64,000 bases of DNA, taken from NCBI GenBank assembly GCA_021464415.1, contig JAKCWG010000770.1, positions 1-64,000 on the forward strand, in the 5' to 3' direction. A program made the position numbers and the translations under genes. Below the pieces are notes generated by a model that made no database searches, had not been told where the DNA came from, and saw only the letters and a list, made by a program, of their open reading frames with translations. Source of the stretch: Lonicera japonica. Taxonomy: Eukaryota; Streptophyta; Magnoliopsida; Dipsacales; Caprifoliaceae. Shown piece by piece: positions 1 to 10,869 of this stretch (its first letter is position 1; each line of letters opens with the position of its first letter).

Positions 1-347
1 CGGGGGCGTACTTGGCCAAGGAGAGTGGAAGTAAATGCTTTCGATTTATGTTGGCCCAAGCAAGCCAACTCCCTACTCACTTATAATACTTCAGAGGGTT
101 TGGGGTAAATTCACACTCATAGAACCAATGCATGATTTGTGAAAGTGCGTGCAAAGTTCGAAAGGTTTGGGTTTACAAATATCATTATCTTTATTACGTA
201 TTTTTGAAAAACTTCTATTTTTAGAAAAAGATTTCTTCTCAGTCAATTAACATAGGTAGGGAAAGCAATAAAAACAAGTATTCAACAGATAAACAAAAGT
301 CCACATATAAGAGTCTAGTTTTCTATTGTCGCCAGCAGAGTCGCCAC

Positions 348-1878
348 TGTGAGAATCCGCAAATGCGACCCCCGGGTCTCGCTCCCGTCCTTGGGCGTCT
401 GAAACGTCTGAAATGATTCCGTTGTTCCATTTGCTTCGTCGTGTTGATATTTCCATTTCGGGTGTCCTTATATTCTATTTTTAGATGCAAGAGGGTTCGT
501 TCAGAGTCGCCAGTACGTTTTACGAGAAAACGGACAAAATAGTTGTGTAAGAGGAAAGGCTACAGATAAGCCTTTCTTTACACGTTTGTCTACGAAACCA
601 GGATTCTATAGGGTTCGGGAACTATATTACGGTTTGGGAAGGTGTTAAGCACCCATTCTGCCCTTTCGGTCTCTAGTGGTCTTATATGTTTATTTCATGT
701 TAAAAAACTTGGATGCTTTTACTGACAGTTTACTACTTTCTAAGTGAAAACCCTAATTTATGGGAAAAACGAAAAAAGGATGAAAAACCTTTGTGTTCCG
801 AGATCCAATATTTTTGTTTTGAAAGATGTAAATACAAGTGATAAAAGTTGTTTTACTTCAAAGAGAGTTTTCCGTATTATTTCTCGGATAATGACGGTTT
901 TTCTCGGGTTTTAGCTTCTTTGAAAAAGTTCGGATCTTGTATCGGGACTAATTTAATATGGAATTAGAACTTTTGAGGGGAGTTCTACCAAACATATCAC
1001 AGTCTATGAAAGAGATAGGATATACCGGGTTTTTAATTCCTAAGTAAGTTTTACCGGTCCGGGTTTTGAAAACAGAATTTTATCCGGACGATAATGTACT
1101 TACTCTTCTGGTTTTGCAAATGGTTTTATCAGGGTCCTTTGTTTTGAAAACAGTAGACTATTTGTAACTTGGCGATAAGTTTATTCAAATAAAATGTGGA
1201 TAAAACAACAGGAGTAAAACAAGTACACAGATATCTAATGTTAAATACTAGAAGAGACTTTCTTTACCTTTCCGATGAGAATAATAATAAGAAAGAAAAT
1301 ATAATATGGCAGAGAGATCTCCGGCGATAATAATCTTTTCCTTCTTCAGATATTTTCAAGAATTCGATTTCAGAGACGGGACACGTCGAGTGTCGAGAAT
1401 ATATTCGGTAATTCTTCAGAAATAAGACAATAATTGAGAACGCTTGACAAGAGACTGGAAAATCAGATATCAGTCAATAATTCTTCAATCCCCAGTTGCC
1501 TCCCTGAACCCTCGGGGGGTGTTGGCCTATTTATAGTGCTCGGGAGGGATTGTCGCGCAACATTTCCCCAGAAAGGGCAAGTGTCGCGCGACAATGTGTA
1601 CAATGTCGCATGACAAACGGCTGAAGTGATGTTTCTGACAGACTGATGTGTCAGAGAGTGGATGGTCTGGTGTCAGGGGGGATTGTTGCGCGACATAGGG
1701 GAGATTGTCGCGTGACATACTCATCTGTCGTGCGACAATTCCCTTTAAAAATAGGTTTGTTTTGCCAACAAACCCTTTCGGGGCAGTTTCGGGTGCTCGG
1801 GTAGGTCCCGGACTCCAGAAACAGTACTTCTTGAAGGTCGTTAGGGTTCTTGCGGGAGTCACGGATCGGGGTGTCTAC
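348..1878 (-). repeat. 5' LTR of element C
   Basis: It starts TGTGAGAATCCG directly beside the PBS, exactly like the LTRs of A and B, and ends near GGGGTGTCTAC, matching the GAGGTGTTCACA and GGGGTGTTCACA ends of A and B. The final CA appears as CG here, so the last base or two are uncertain. The other LTR is outside the window, so neither TSD nor age can be checked. Confidence 0.8.
1527..1740 (-). promoter_or_regulatory. U3 promoter of element C: TATA box plus six palindromic TGTCGCGCGACA-like sites
   Basis: Read on the minus strand, TATAAATAG lies at 1527-1535. Upstream of it are six imperfect copies of the palindrome TTGTCGCGCGACAA at about 1549, 1581, 1602, 1682, 1704 and 1725. The copy at 1582-1593 is a perfect 12-bp palindrome. 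The position upstream of a TATA box suggests a paired-site enhancer; no binding factor is identified. Confidence 0.6.
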
Positions 1879-2017
1879 GGCAAGCGATGACTAAAGAAGT
1901 GAAGGCATGGTGATGGTCGGAGAGAATGGGGGGGAGAGAGCTGCGGGAGTTTACGGGAGAGGGAACAAATGTAATTTGCTCACCTATTGTCCATGAAAAT
2001 TGAGCGCCAAAATTTTC

Positions 2018-2175
2018 CACTATACAATAAATGACGATCGTAAAATTATAAGTGAGGAATTTATTTTGATAAAGAAAAAAAATATTTTTATATGACGACC
2101 TCTAGAAATTCCTCACAAAATCTAAAAAAATGTTCACTTAAAATCTCGTCACTTAATCCCATTTTTCATGTAGTG
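2018..2175. mobile_element. Possible CACTA-type MITE (158 bp)
   Basis: The right end, read on the minus strand, starts CACTACATGAAAAA, close to the usual plant CACTA terminus. The left end starts CACTATACAATAAATGACGA, and both ends carry AAGTGAGGAA/AAGTGACGAG-like subterminal motifs in inverted orientation. A 3-bp TSD is not evident (TTC versus TAT), so this is tentative. Confidence 0.35.
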
Positions 2176-2949
2176 TATTATGATTAAAATACTAGACAAA
2201 AATTAATCTACATGTTTCAAAGAGCGTTATAGAAAAATTAAACCTGACTGAGCAAGAGGCTGTGGTGCCCATAATTAGCGTAAAATATATTTTAAAACTT
2301 ATCTTAAAATTAATTGGCCGGGTAAATTTTTTAAATAAATTAATATACTCCCTATGTTCAACTACGAGTATACAATTGACTTTCACATTTATTTAGGATA
2401 GATTGAATTCAGTACAATTAATGGTGAAAATTTCCATCACCAAATTTGGTGCATTAATGATTTATGATAAAGAAAACCTAGGAAGTTCTGGGATTTCATT
2501 ACCCATCCGCAACCCCACCCGCTAGGATTAATTTGTACTATTTCAAATGCAAGGGAAGAGAGAGCTTAGACATTCCTTTTAAAATAATATTCTTATAAAT
2601 AAATTATAGTCTTATTTCAAGATATAATAATTTTAATAGAAAATAAAAAGAAGTAATCAACAATAAATCAACAAGTACAAATACGTAACATTAAAAATAA
2701 AATTTATTAAATACTTAAGTATATATTCTATTTATTTTTGTCATATTTTAATTGTATTTGCTGATTACAAAGTTAATTTATCTAATAAATTCAATATAAA
2801 TTAAGGGGATTATGGCAAATCAAAATCTATCGCAATTAAAACCCTCAATAGGGATTCTTGGGTACGGTTCAACTATATATAAAACTATCAATAAAACAAC
2901 TTATATTTCATGTTTTGTAAAAAAATTAATTATATTTTAATCATTAATT

Positions 2950-3170
2950 AAAATTTAATTTTCTCCAATATTTCCAATAATAAAATATGAAAACAATCAA
3001 TTATTTTTATTATAAACATAAAAAAACGTCGGAACTATTTACAACACTAACACTAGTAATTTATAGTAGATTCTCTGTAGCTTAATACACGCATATTAAC
3101 ATTAGAGGTACGAGCACACAAAATTCACATAAAATATACTTTCAGAGACTTCAATTGCAAAATTTCAACA
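2950..3170 (+). repeat. Diverged direct repeat, left copy (partner near 62440-62620)
   Basis: Aligned words recur in the same order in both copies: TCTCCAATATTT/CCTCCAATATTC, TTTACAACACTAACACTAG/TCTACAACATTAGCTAG, and GTACGAGCACACAAAATTCACATAAAATATA-like text against its right-hand partner. Similarity is clear but far from identity. With the 57.5-kb nest removed the copies would lie about 2 kb apart. Confidence 0.5.
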
Positions 3171-3349
3171 ACCGCTTTTTCTTGATTCTCATATTCTTAA
3201 TTCTATGCTTTCAAAAATGCAATAACTTCATGTCAACTACAAATTTCAATCCTAATTGATGATTTGAAAATCATTTAATTTGTATTGTAACACTGATTAT
3301 CCAACCATTTGAACGAAAAAATGTCATAAGGATTTTATATTACGCATAT

Positions 3350-3497
3350 ATATATAATGCCTTTGGGCCTTGGAGTTTGTAGAAGGCTTGTGTATATAAT
3401 AACTTGGGTCTCAGGCTTTGTGGGAGGTTGTTGTATATCTCTTGTAGGTATAGTAGGAGGGTTGGGGGTGTCTATTCTCATCCAAAAAAAAAAAAAA
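3350..3497 (+). mobile_element. Possible LINE- or SINE-type 3' fragment with poly(A) tail
   Basis: A G/T-rich segment with two imperfect copies of a roughly 50-bp unit (TTTGTAGAAGGCTTGTG... and TTTGTGGGAGGTTGTTG...) ends in CATCC followed by 14 A residues. That is the shape of a 5'-truncated poly(A) retroelement end. No TSD is visible and no reverse transcriptase is present, so the call is weak. Confidence 0.25.
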
Positions 3498-4240
3498 CTC
3501 TTACTAGAAAGGACGCCCATAGCAATAGAGTTGTTACATCCACCATTTTTGGAGCGGGCAAGCATAATATTAATATTTTTTAACTTTATATTGTACATGT
3601 TTATAATTATTATCTTACATGTCCTTTTAAAATATATTATTAAAAACTCCAAAAAAAAAAATAACAAATTAATGGGTCAGGATAATTTCACAGTTTGCAG
3701 ACCATCGTTATATTGGTCCGTTATATATATAGTTGAAGGATGATAATGTGAATTAAAAGTAGCAAAGACCTTTTTTTAGATATTTTGACATTGTATCCCA
3801 CGATTTTGACTCATATTTACGTTTGCACAGCACATTTTATTATTTATATTTTTGCACTGCGTGTGTCATTAGTAACATCCATGGGCTACTGTTAAATTAT
3901 GTTCGTAGTTACCAAATTGCCCTTTTAAATTTTAACCCCATCTATTTTCTTTATATCCTTGCCATATTTGAGTGAATTTAGCCATCAATAAATCCTATCA
4001 TTATTCCATTTTATTATTTCTCTTTAGTATCTTTTAGGCTAACTAGGGACATTAATGATCATTTAGAACTTAGAAGAAGTAGAATAAGCAAATTACATTT
4101 GTTTGTGTATATAAATATACAACCTCACTATAAAGAGGTCCTCGTTTTATGAAAAAAAAATGGTTTATTTTTAGGGGTAAATAAATGCATTTTTTCCATA
4201 AGATTTGATATACATAATTTCTTTTGTGGGTAGATTTATC

Positions 4241-4714
4241 TGTTGGAATTAATCCCTAAAGTCATCATGTCAAATCATCAAGATTTAAATTAAAACAATA
4301 AAACTGCGTACCTGGATTCATGATAAACAAATGCGGAATACAAAAATCGATCACAATAACAGCACGGATCGAGCGGGTACATGGTCTTCCCCTACCAAAT
4401 CACCTTAGTATCTTCATGAAAATTTTTGGTTCTTTTCCAGATAGGGAGAAGGAAGCCGTAATTTTGATTTAGTGTATTGGGGACCATAACTCTAATATCT
4501 ACTTTATATATAGTCTAATTAGGGTTCCCATAAAACTCTAACAAGCCCATACAAGGTATCTACACATTTGGCCCACATTTATTTGAGTAGTCTATGGGCT
4601 TAACTAAAAATTAATTAGACCATTAAAAATAAGCCCATTAATTTAAATAGCAAATATAATTGAAATACTATAATATGTTGCCTACATAAATTAGAAAATA
4701 TAAATTTTCCAACA
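4241..4714 (-). repeat. 3' LTR of Copia1 (474 bp)
   Basis: Begins TGTTGGAATTAATCCC and ends AAATTTTCCAACA, with 8-bp inverted termini TGTTGGAA/TTCCAACA. The adjoining ATCTCCCACTT (4715-4725) is the reverse complement of the polypurine tract, which sets the strand. It contains a 19-21 bp stretch around 4595-4615 that the right LTR lacks. Confidence 0.93.
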
Positions 4715-4984
4715 ATCTCCCACTTGGGCTACATATTATTCCTGAAACAATTATATCACAGAATTCTTTAAGCGCTCATCCGTATGCTATTTATCCTTAA
4801 ACTTCTCCTTAAACAATCTGGTCTATCTCACATACGAGTAATGAAATTACCGTAACTTTTATCACAATAAGGTCGTGACTAAATCACGATTATCACAATA
4901 CTAATACACTTAATAACATAGATAAAATGTGGATGAGTAGCATGAAAATTACATGCAATGTAATCTTAGACATGCCTATTTTCA

Positions 4985-5406
4985 ACTGACCCAACTTTAA
5001 TGAGATCAACTTTAGTCTTCCAAGATTTATGTTAAACTACAATGGAAGAAAAAACAAGCATTCAGAGTTAAGACGAAAATAAACCATCTTCTTTATTCTA
5101 CAGAAAATATGCGTCTAAATAAAATAGCATATATTATACAAATTCCCACCAAACCAGCACATTATTAGATAACACAAAACCCATATGAGCAATATGCTCA
5201 TGAAATACCTTATGTGTTAAGCCTTTAGTGAACAGATTCGTAATCATGGAGTTTGTACTTATATGCTCTGTAAACACGACAATTTTGAATCTTATTTAAC
5301 AACAAGAAACTTAATATCTATGTGCTTCAGATTTTCGAAAAATTTTTGTTGTTGACAAATATAGCACAATCAATTTATTGTCACAAAATATTTTTAGTGG
5401 TCTTTC
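4985..5406 (-). pseudogene. Copia1 RNase H C-terminal remnant and 3' untranslated part
   Basis: Reading the minus strand leftward from 5406, short stretches match the end of Copia RNase H: a CDNK catalytic-region motif, then NSMITNLFTKGL and KVFHEHIAHMG, which are typical closing motifs of this family. Stops and frame changes separate them, for example inside the segment before NSMITN. The rest towards 4715 is 3' untranslated sequence. Copia2 inserted directly upstream at 5412, splitting this part from the RT remnant at 14730-15984. Confidence 0.75.
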
Positions 5407-5411
5407 GACAC

Positions 5412-6990
5412 TGTTGACCTTAAAGTAAATTAATCTTATTTTGATAATTACAATAAGTTAATAAAGTGTTATTTAACTCGGTTGTTCCAATGATGATAGC
5501 CATTTTAACCGATATATCTTCCGACCAAGTGTAACTTCAAACCGAATCAAATCTCACACAAGCTTTACAAACGCCTCTACTCACAAGAAATGAACTCAAG
5601 TGATATACATGTGCTATACAAAGCCAAGAAAAGATCTAGATCATCAAGCAAGTGAAGATATGCACAAGAATGATCTGCACATATTCTACAAGTTATCAAA
5701 ACCAAGAAAAGATCAAGAACATCAAACAAGTAAAGATACGCACAAGAATATCAAGCATCACGAAGACTCGAATTATCATTAAATGGAGTGAGTGCTTAGA
5801 TTTTATGTAAAGATACTTTATTGATCAAATCCCTATAGCTCAAACATATTCTTTCATCTTTTAAAGATTGATTCAAACTAGCTTGAAATTGAATTTATTT
5901 GAAAAACATCATTTTACAAAAACCGAGTTTCAAATTAAATTCATATTAATTTTAAATGATCATATTTTAAGCTATAATAAAAATAGGTATCTTAGAAACA
6001 TATCTTTGAGGCTCAAAAATCATTAGAATTTTATTTGGAACTAAATTGTTAAATTGCAAAAATATTTTTATTTTACATTTAAAATTCGCTCAATTTTTGT
6101 CCAGTTTTGATCTAACGGTAAGATGGAGGCCTTCCCGAACTCCGATCATTTTGAAATTTTTACAGTAGTTAAAAAACATCTCCTGGAAATTTTGACTAAA
6201 ATTTGAGCATGATCCAACGGTCAAATTGGGAGAAATTAACAAAACAAATTTGAATTTTTTTGTCAAAACTAGCTGTTGGAAAGTTTGAAAATGTACACCT
6301 TGGAGCCAAAACCTCTCTTAATCATCCCCAACGTCCATATGGTTTTGCAAGCTATAAATATGAGGTCCTAGACATGTTTTAACACACTTGAATCATTCTA
6401 CAAACTCATTTTACATATATACAAAGTTATTCAAGTATTCAATTCATTTAATTGATCAATCTTTCATTTTTGAGCTATATACTTTGATCAATTTTGATAT
6501 CTCTTAGTGTGAGCTTCATTTTTATTTTGTCTTATACAAGAGAGATATTGTACATTGGTGTTTGTCACCAAAACTCATTTGAATCATAATTGTGAGAGGT
6601 GTATCTCATAGATTAGCAAGAGGGATTTCTTGTGAGAGTATTGAGGGTGTTTCAATACTTGTAAGAGTGTGTGAGAAGAATACACTTGTAAATGTTTGAT
6701 CTTCACCCGGAAGGAGATCGGTTATAGTGGAAATTCTCGGGGAACTAACCGAGCGCGGAGTAGGGGAACAAGCCGAACCGTGTGGACAAAAAATTTTCGA
6801 CTTCAATCAATTCAATCTTTCTATCTCTTGCTCTATTATATTGTGCTATTTAGTCATTGTGTTTATAATTAACTTTGTTCTTGATTGCTTGATAAATATA
6901 GACATCAAATATTTTTAAATCATTTTTAAAAATCCGATTAAGTTTTAAAAACCATATTCATCCCCCCTCTAGGGTATTTTTCGACCTACA
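5412..6990 (+). repeat. 5' LTR of Copia2 (1579 bp)
   Basis: Starts TGTTGACCTTAAAG and ends TTTTCGACCTACA. It has the same length as the 3' LTR. I count about one difference in the first 1370 bp but about 14 in the last 200 bp. Confidence 0.95.
6109..6361 (+). promoter_or_regulatory. Copia2 U3 control region: 92-bp shared module, AACGG sites, TATA box
   Basis: CTATAAATAT at 6352-6361 is the likely TATA box. Upstream, a 92-bp module runs from CCTTCCCGAACTCCGATC (6130-6147) to GATCCAACGGT (6211-6221); a further GATCTAACGGT lies at 6109-6119. TCCAACGGTCA fits the plant MSA consensus YCYAACGGYYA, the site of MYB3R factors active at G2/M (family knowledge). The same module, in the same orientation to the promoter, occurs three times in the gypsy element A LTR. 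Confidence 0.6.
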
Positions 6991-6992
6991 AT

Positions 6993-7004
6993 TGGTATTA
7001 GAGG
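6993..7004 (+). other. Primer binding site of Copia2
   Basis: TGGTATTAGAGG lies two bases after the LTR. It resembles the initiator-Met primer site TGGTATCAGAGC with two differences. The outer Copia1 has the same variant. Confidence 0.8.
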
Positions 7005-8184
7005 TTTTACTCTTGTTTTGATTTGACAATCTTAGAGTTTACGATCATGTCTATCTATCAAGGAACTGGAATTAACGAAGGTTCTTCCATCACTAGACCA
7101 CGTCTATTTGATGGAAAAAATTATAGTTATTGGAAAAGTCGTATGTGTACTTTTCTTCAAGCTAGTGATTTTGAACAATGGAAGGTTACACTCATTGGAC
7201 CCTATGAGATTACCAAAACCGATGAAAAGGGTAAAGTCACTCCTAAATCCATTTCCGAATATGATGAACATGATATTAAGAAAATCCAATTTAACGCTAA
7301 AGCCTTGAATGCCCTACATTGCGAATTAACTATAAATGAATACAACAAAATTTCTAGTTGTAAAACCGCCAAAGAAATTTGGGACAAATTAGAAGTTGCA
7401 TATGAAAGAACCTCACAAGTTAAGGATGATAATATTAATATGCTCGTTCATGATTATGAACTTTTCAAAATGGAACCTAATGAATCACTTGCTTCTATGT
7501 ATAGTAGATTCTCTATTATCACTAATGCTTTAGATCTTCTTGGAAAGGAATATTCAAATGAGGACAAGATTCGAAAAATTCTTAGAACTCTTCCCAAGAA
7601 ATGGAGACCTAAAGTGACGGCTATTCAAGAAGCCAAGAACCTCAAGACACTAAGCATAGATGAACTCTTGGGGTCTCTCAAAACCCATGAGAAAGAATTG
7701 GAAAGAAAAGACGAGGTCGATTCAAAAGCCAAGAAAACTCTTGCTCTCAAAGCAAATCAACTAGAGGATGATGAGGAGTTGATGGTAGGAGATGAGGATA
7801 TGGCTCTTCTTTCTAGAAAATTCATAAAATTTCTAGCTAAGAAGAAGAAGTTTCAAGGAAAAGGAAACAACTTTGATTCTTCATCAAGAAGGAACAATGA
7901 TCGATCTATTCAACCAAGAGTTGAAAACGAAGAAGAAAAGACGTGTTTCCATTACCATGAACCAGGGCATTTCAAAACAAATTGCCCGGTTAAAAGAAAA
8001 GAAAGAAGAGATAAAAGAGACAAAACCTTCAAACAAGTAAGACACGCCCTCAAAGACACTTGGAGTGATTCCGAAGAAGGCGAGTCCGATGCCAACTCTA
8101 GCGACGAGGAAACGGCTAACCTTTGCCTTATGGCAAGAGACAATGAGGTATGCTCTACTTATGATTCATTTAGTGATGATAATG

Positions 8185-8512
8185 TGTAACGACCCGGTCC
8201 CACCTCAGTACGATATTGTCCGCTTTGGGCTACATGGTCCCACTCACCCGCACGGATTTGTTTTCGGGAGCTCATGACCAGCTTCCCAGGGGGTCACCCA
8301 TCCTGGCATTGCTCTGGCCAGCTACTCGCTTAACTTCGGAGTTCTTATGGGATCCGAAGCCAGTGAGCTACCCAAAAGGCCTCGTACTTAATTAGCGACC
8401 GTTTCTTACTTATATGGGTTTCCAAGGATCCCCCACTTTCCGATGTGGGATGCCCCCTTTGAGCTACAATTCCTCCCCTAAGGGAGTACTCCATCACTCG
8501 CAGGGCGTTACA
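8185..8512 (-). repeat. Cassandra 3' LTR
   Basis: 328 bp with TGTAAC/GTTACA inverted ends. Its 5S-like block is at 8281-8360. Confidence 0.93.
8281..8360 (-). other. 5S rRNA-derived region in Cassandra LTR (second copy at 8679-8758)
   Basis: On the minus strand it reads GGATCCCATAAGAACTCCG, AAGTTAAGCG and AGGATGGGTGACC, matching the plant 5S gene middle and 3' half including the internal polymerase III A-box and C-box. The spacer between the boxes departs from true 5S. It is a promoter-like relic inside an LTR, not a ribosomal gene. Confidence 0.85.
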
Positions 8513-8582
8513 TCCTTCCCCCCAAGGGAATCGACGTCCTCGTCGACACACCGTACTCTGCGGGGTCCGCTCTGATACCATT

Positions 8583-8910
8583 TGTAACGACCCGGTCCCA
8601 CCTCAGTACGATATTGTCCGCTTTGGGCTACATGGTCCCACTCACCCGCACGGATTTGTTTTCGGGAGCTCACGACCAGCTTCCCAGGGGGTCACCCATC
8701 CTGGCATTGCTCTGGCCAGCTACTCGCTTAACTTCGGAGTTCTTATGGGATCCGAAGCCAGTGAGCTACCCAAAAGGCCTCGTACTTAATTAGCGACTGT
8801 TTCTTACTTATATGGGTTTCCAAGGATCCCCCACTTTCCGATGTGGGATGCCCCCTTTGAGCTACAATTCCTCCCCTAAGGGAGTACTCCATCACTCGCA
8901 GGGCGTTACA
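8583..8910 (-). repeat. Cassandra 5' LTR
   Basis: 328 bp, next to the primer site at 8569-8580. It differs from the other LTR at one base in the 5S-like block's flank (CTCACG versus CTCATG) and one in GCGACTG versus GCGACCG. Confidence 0.93.
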
Positions 8911-9521
8911 TAATGTCTCTATCAATAATGATGCACATGATGATAATGACTATGATGAATTATATGATATGTTTGAGGAATTGCATAAGAAGTTTAAAAA
9001 TTTGTCTACAATGTATGTAAGCCTCAAAAAGGAAAATTTGATGATTTCTAGCAAGTGTGAAAATTTTGAGAAAGAAAATGTATTTTTGAAAAATGAAAAC
9101 AAAACATTGAAGAAAGGAAAGGAGAAAGAAACTCCAAACACACTTGTATTAGAAAATGTCAAATTGAAAGATCAAGTGGATGACTTAACTAATAGTCTAG
9201 CCAAGTTCACCAAAGGAAAGGATAACTTGGATAAACTATTAGGAATGCAAAGGTGTGTATTCGACAAAGCCGGTTTGGGTTATAACCAAATTGACAACCA
9301 AAAGGATTACTTTCAAAACATACACACCTCATGATCCCACTCATCTTTGCTCATATTGTGGTAGAAATACTCATTACGTGGATCATTGTTATTATAGGAA
9401 TGAAAGTTTTCCTAAAAGAAAGCTTGCTTGGGTTCCAAAAGGAACCATTATGTTTGCTAACCCAAAGGGACCCAACACATTTTGGGTACCAAAGGAGAAG
9501 TTACTTAAAGTTATGGTGTAG

Positions 9522-10869
9522 GTGTGCTTGAAAGCTAAAGGTAGCAAAATTAAGTGGTTCTTGGATAGTGGTTGCTCAAAGCACATGACGGGAGAGAAGA
9601 ACAACTTCTTAAGTCTTATTCCTAAGCGAGGAGGAAATGCGACTTTCGGGGATAACGCCAAGGGCAAAATCATTGGTATAGGTAAGGTTGGTAATAAATC
9701 TTCTTATATTGATAATGTTTTACTTGTTGACGGTTTAAAATATAACTTGCTTAGTATTAGTCAATTGTGTGATAAAGGTTATGAAGTTATTTTTAAATCC
9801 GAATGTTGCATTGTTAAAAATATTAGTGATAATTATATCTTATTTGTTGCTTATAGATCAAATAACGTATATACTCTTGAACTTGATGATTTATCTCAAC
9901 AAGATGTTAAATGTTTATCTGTGTTAAATGATGCTTCTTGCTTATGGCATAGAAGATTAGGTCATGCTAATATAGATTTAATTAATAAATTATCTAAAAA
10001 GGAATTAGTTAAAGGATTGCCTAAAACTAAATTTGCTAAAGATAGAATTTGTGATGCATGTCAACTTGGTAAACAACACAAGTCTTCCTTTAAATCTAAG
10101 AAAGATATTACTAATACTAGACCACTTGATATGTTACATTTAGATTTATTTGGACCTAATTCGGTTGTTAGTTTAGGTGGTAAATTGTATGCCTTTGTGA
10201 TTGTTGATGATTTTTTTAGATTTAATTGGGTATTCTTTCTTGCTCATAAAAATGAAACACCTCATGTATTTGCTAAATTCTGTAGAAAAGTTCAAAATAA
10301 AAAGGGTGCTTCTATTATATATACATGTTAGAAGTGATAGAGGTAGAGAATTTGATAATATTGATATTGAGAATTTTTGTGATGAGCATGGTATTAATCA
10401 TAACTTTTCGGCACCTAGAACTCCCCAACAAAATGGTGTGGTTGAAAGGAAAAATAGATCTCTTCAAGATATGTCTAGAACCATGTTACATGAACATTTT
10501 TTACCGAAATATTTCTGGGCGGAAGCCGTTAATACCGCATGCTATGTAACTAATCGTATTATTATTCGTAAAAAGTTAGATAAGACACCTTACAAGTTAT
10601 GGAATGACAAGAAACCAAATATTGCATATTTTAAGGTTTTTGGTTGTAAATGTTTTATTTTAAATGATCGTGATCATTTAGGAAAATTTGATGCTAAATC
10701 CGACGAAGGAATATTTCTTGGATATGCTACTAATAGTAAAGCTTATCGTGTTTATAATAAGAAAAGTTTAGTTGTTCAAGAATCTATGCATGTTGTTTTT
10801 GATGAATCTAATCATTTTACACCCATAGTGCATTCCGATGATGATATTGAAATTATCCAAAAAGTTTAG
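9522..10869 (+). pseudogene. Copia2 protease and integrase region, one frameshift
   Basis: The frame continues from gag past the TAG at 9519. The protease active-site motif WFLDSGCSKHMTG starts near 9553. The GAG-pre-integrase zinc motif follows near 9945-10090 (LWHRRLGHAN then CDACQLGKQH), then the first integrase Asp in LHLDLFGP near 10140. A frame change near 10325 moves reading to the next frame, which holds the second Asp (SDRGREFDN) and the Glu (QQNGVVERKNRS), so all three DDE residues are present across the break. It ends at an in-frame TAG at 10867-10869. Protease would cleave the polyprotein and integrase would insert cDNA; the copy cannot make either intact. Confidence 0.88.

Larger units (their letters stand above)
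1..1878 (-). mobile_element. TAT/Ogre-type gypsy element 'C', 5' part only (leader, PBS, 5' LTR)
   Basis: This is the 5' end of a minus-strand gypsy element that continues past the left edge. Positions 1-331 match the untranslated leaders of elements A and B; for example CTTGGCCAAGGAGAGTGG at 11-28 recurs at 25917 and 56800. A primer site reads CCAGCAGAGTCGCCA on the plus strand at 332-346, which is close to the complement of the tRNA-Arg 3' end used by Ogre elements (family knowledge). The LTR follows after one base. No coding part lies inside the window. Confidence 0.85.
1879..4235. other. AT-rich flank of the insertion nest, no gene recognised
   Basis: The longest open frames here are short and show no recognisable motif. 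The segment contains a possible CACTA-type MITE (2018-2175), a poly(A)-tailed G/T-rich fragment (3350-3497) and a block near 2950-3170 repeated beyond the other side of the nest. The rest is simple AT-rich intergenic DNA. Confidence 0.6.
8185..8910 (-). mobile_element. Cassandra TRIM element carrying 5S rRNA-derived LTRs
   Basis: Two 328-bp LTRs (8185-8512, 8583-8910), starting TGTAACG and ending CGTTACA, flank a 70-bp interior. They differ at about two positions. The interior has a perfect Met primer site, read TGGTATCAGAGC on the minus strand (8569-8580), and a purine tract (minus strand of 8513-8526). TSD TAATG is at 8180-8184 and 8911-8915. The LTRs contain a 5S-like region, the hallmark of Cassandra. 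It encodes no protein and must be moved in trans. Its insertion introduced the stop codon that ends the first gag fragment. Confidence 0.95.
7047..9521 (+). pseudogene. Copia2 gag, interrupted by Cassandra, a frameshift and a stop
   Basis: ATG at 7047 opens a frame to 8189 with a Copia gag (UBN2/retrotran_gag_2-type) region: the N-terminal FDGKNYSYWKSRM motif at about residues 20-35 and a zinc knuckle near residue 310. The knuckle reads CFHYHEPGHFKTNC, so the second Cys is Tyr and zinc binding is probably lost. Cassandra entered at 8185; beyond its second TSD the frame resumes at 8916 and runs to a TGA at 9334, with a Lys/Glu-rich coiled-coil-like part. A frame change near 9330 leads into a second Cys/His motif (CSYCGRNTHYVDHC), ending at an in-frame TAG at 9519-9521. 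Gag would form the particle that packages the RNA. Confidence 0.85.

Noticed and set aside
3335..3743. Paired ORFs of 110 and 128 residues in the left flank
   Set aside because: They are low-complexity translations across a poly(A) tract and AT-rich DNA, with no homology signal.
8281..8360. 5S rRNA gene
   Set aside because: Only part of 5S is conserved, the spacer between the boxes is altered, and it lies in both Cassandra LTRs.
9334..9521. Programmed frameshift or readthrough between Copia2 gag and pol
   Set aside because: Copia elements normally use one frame, and this copy has many other breaks, so random decay is the simpler explanation.
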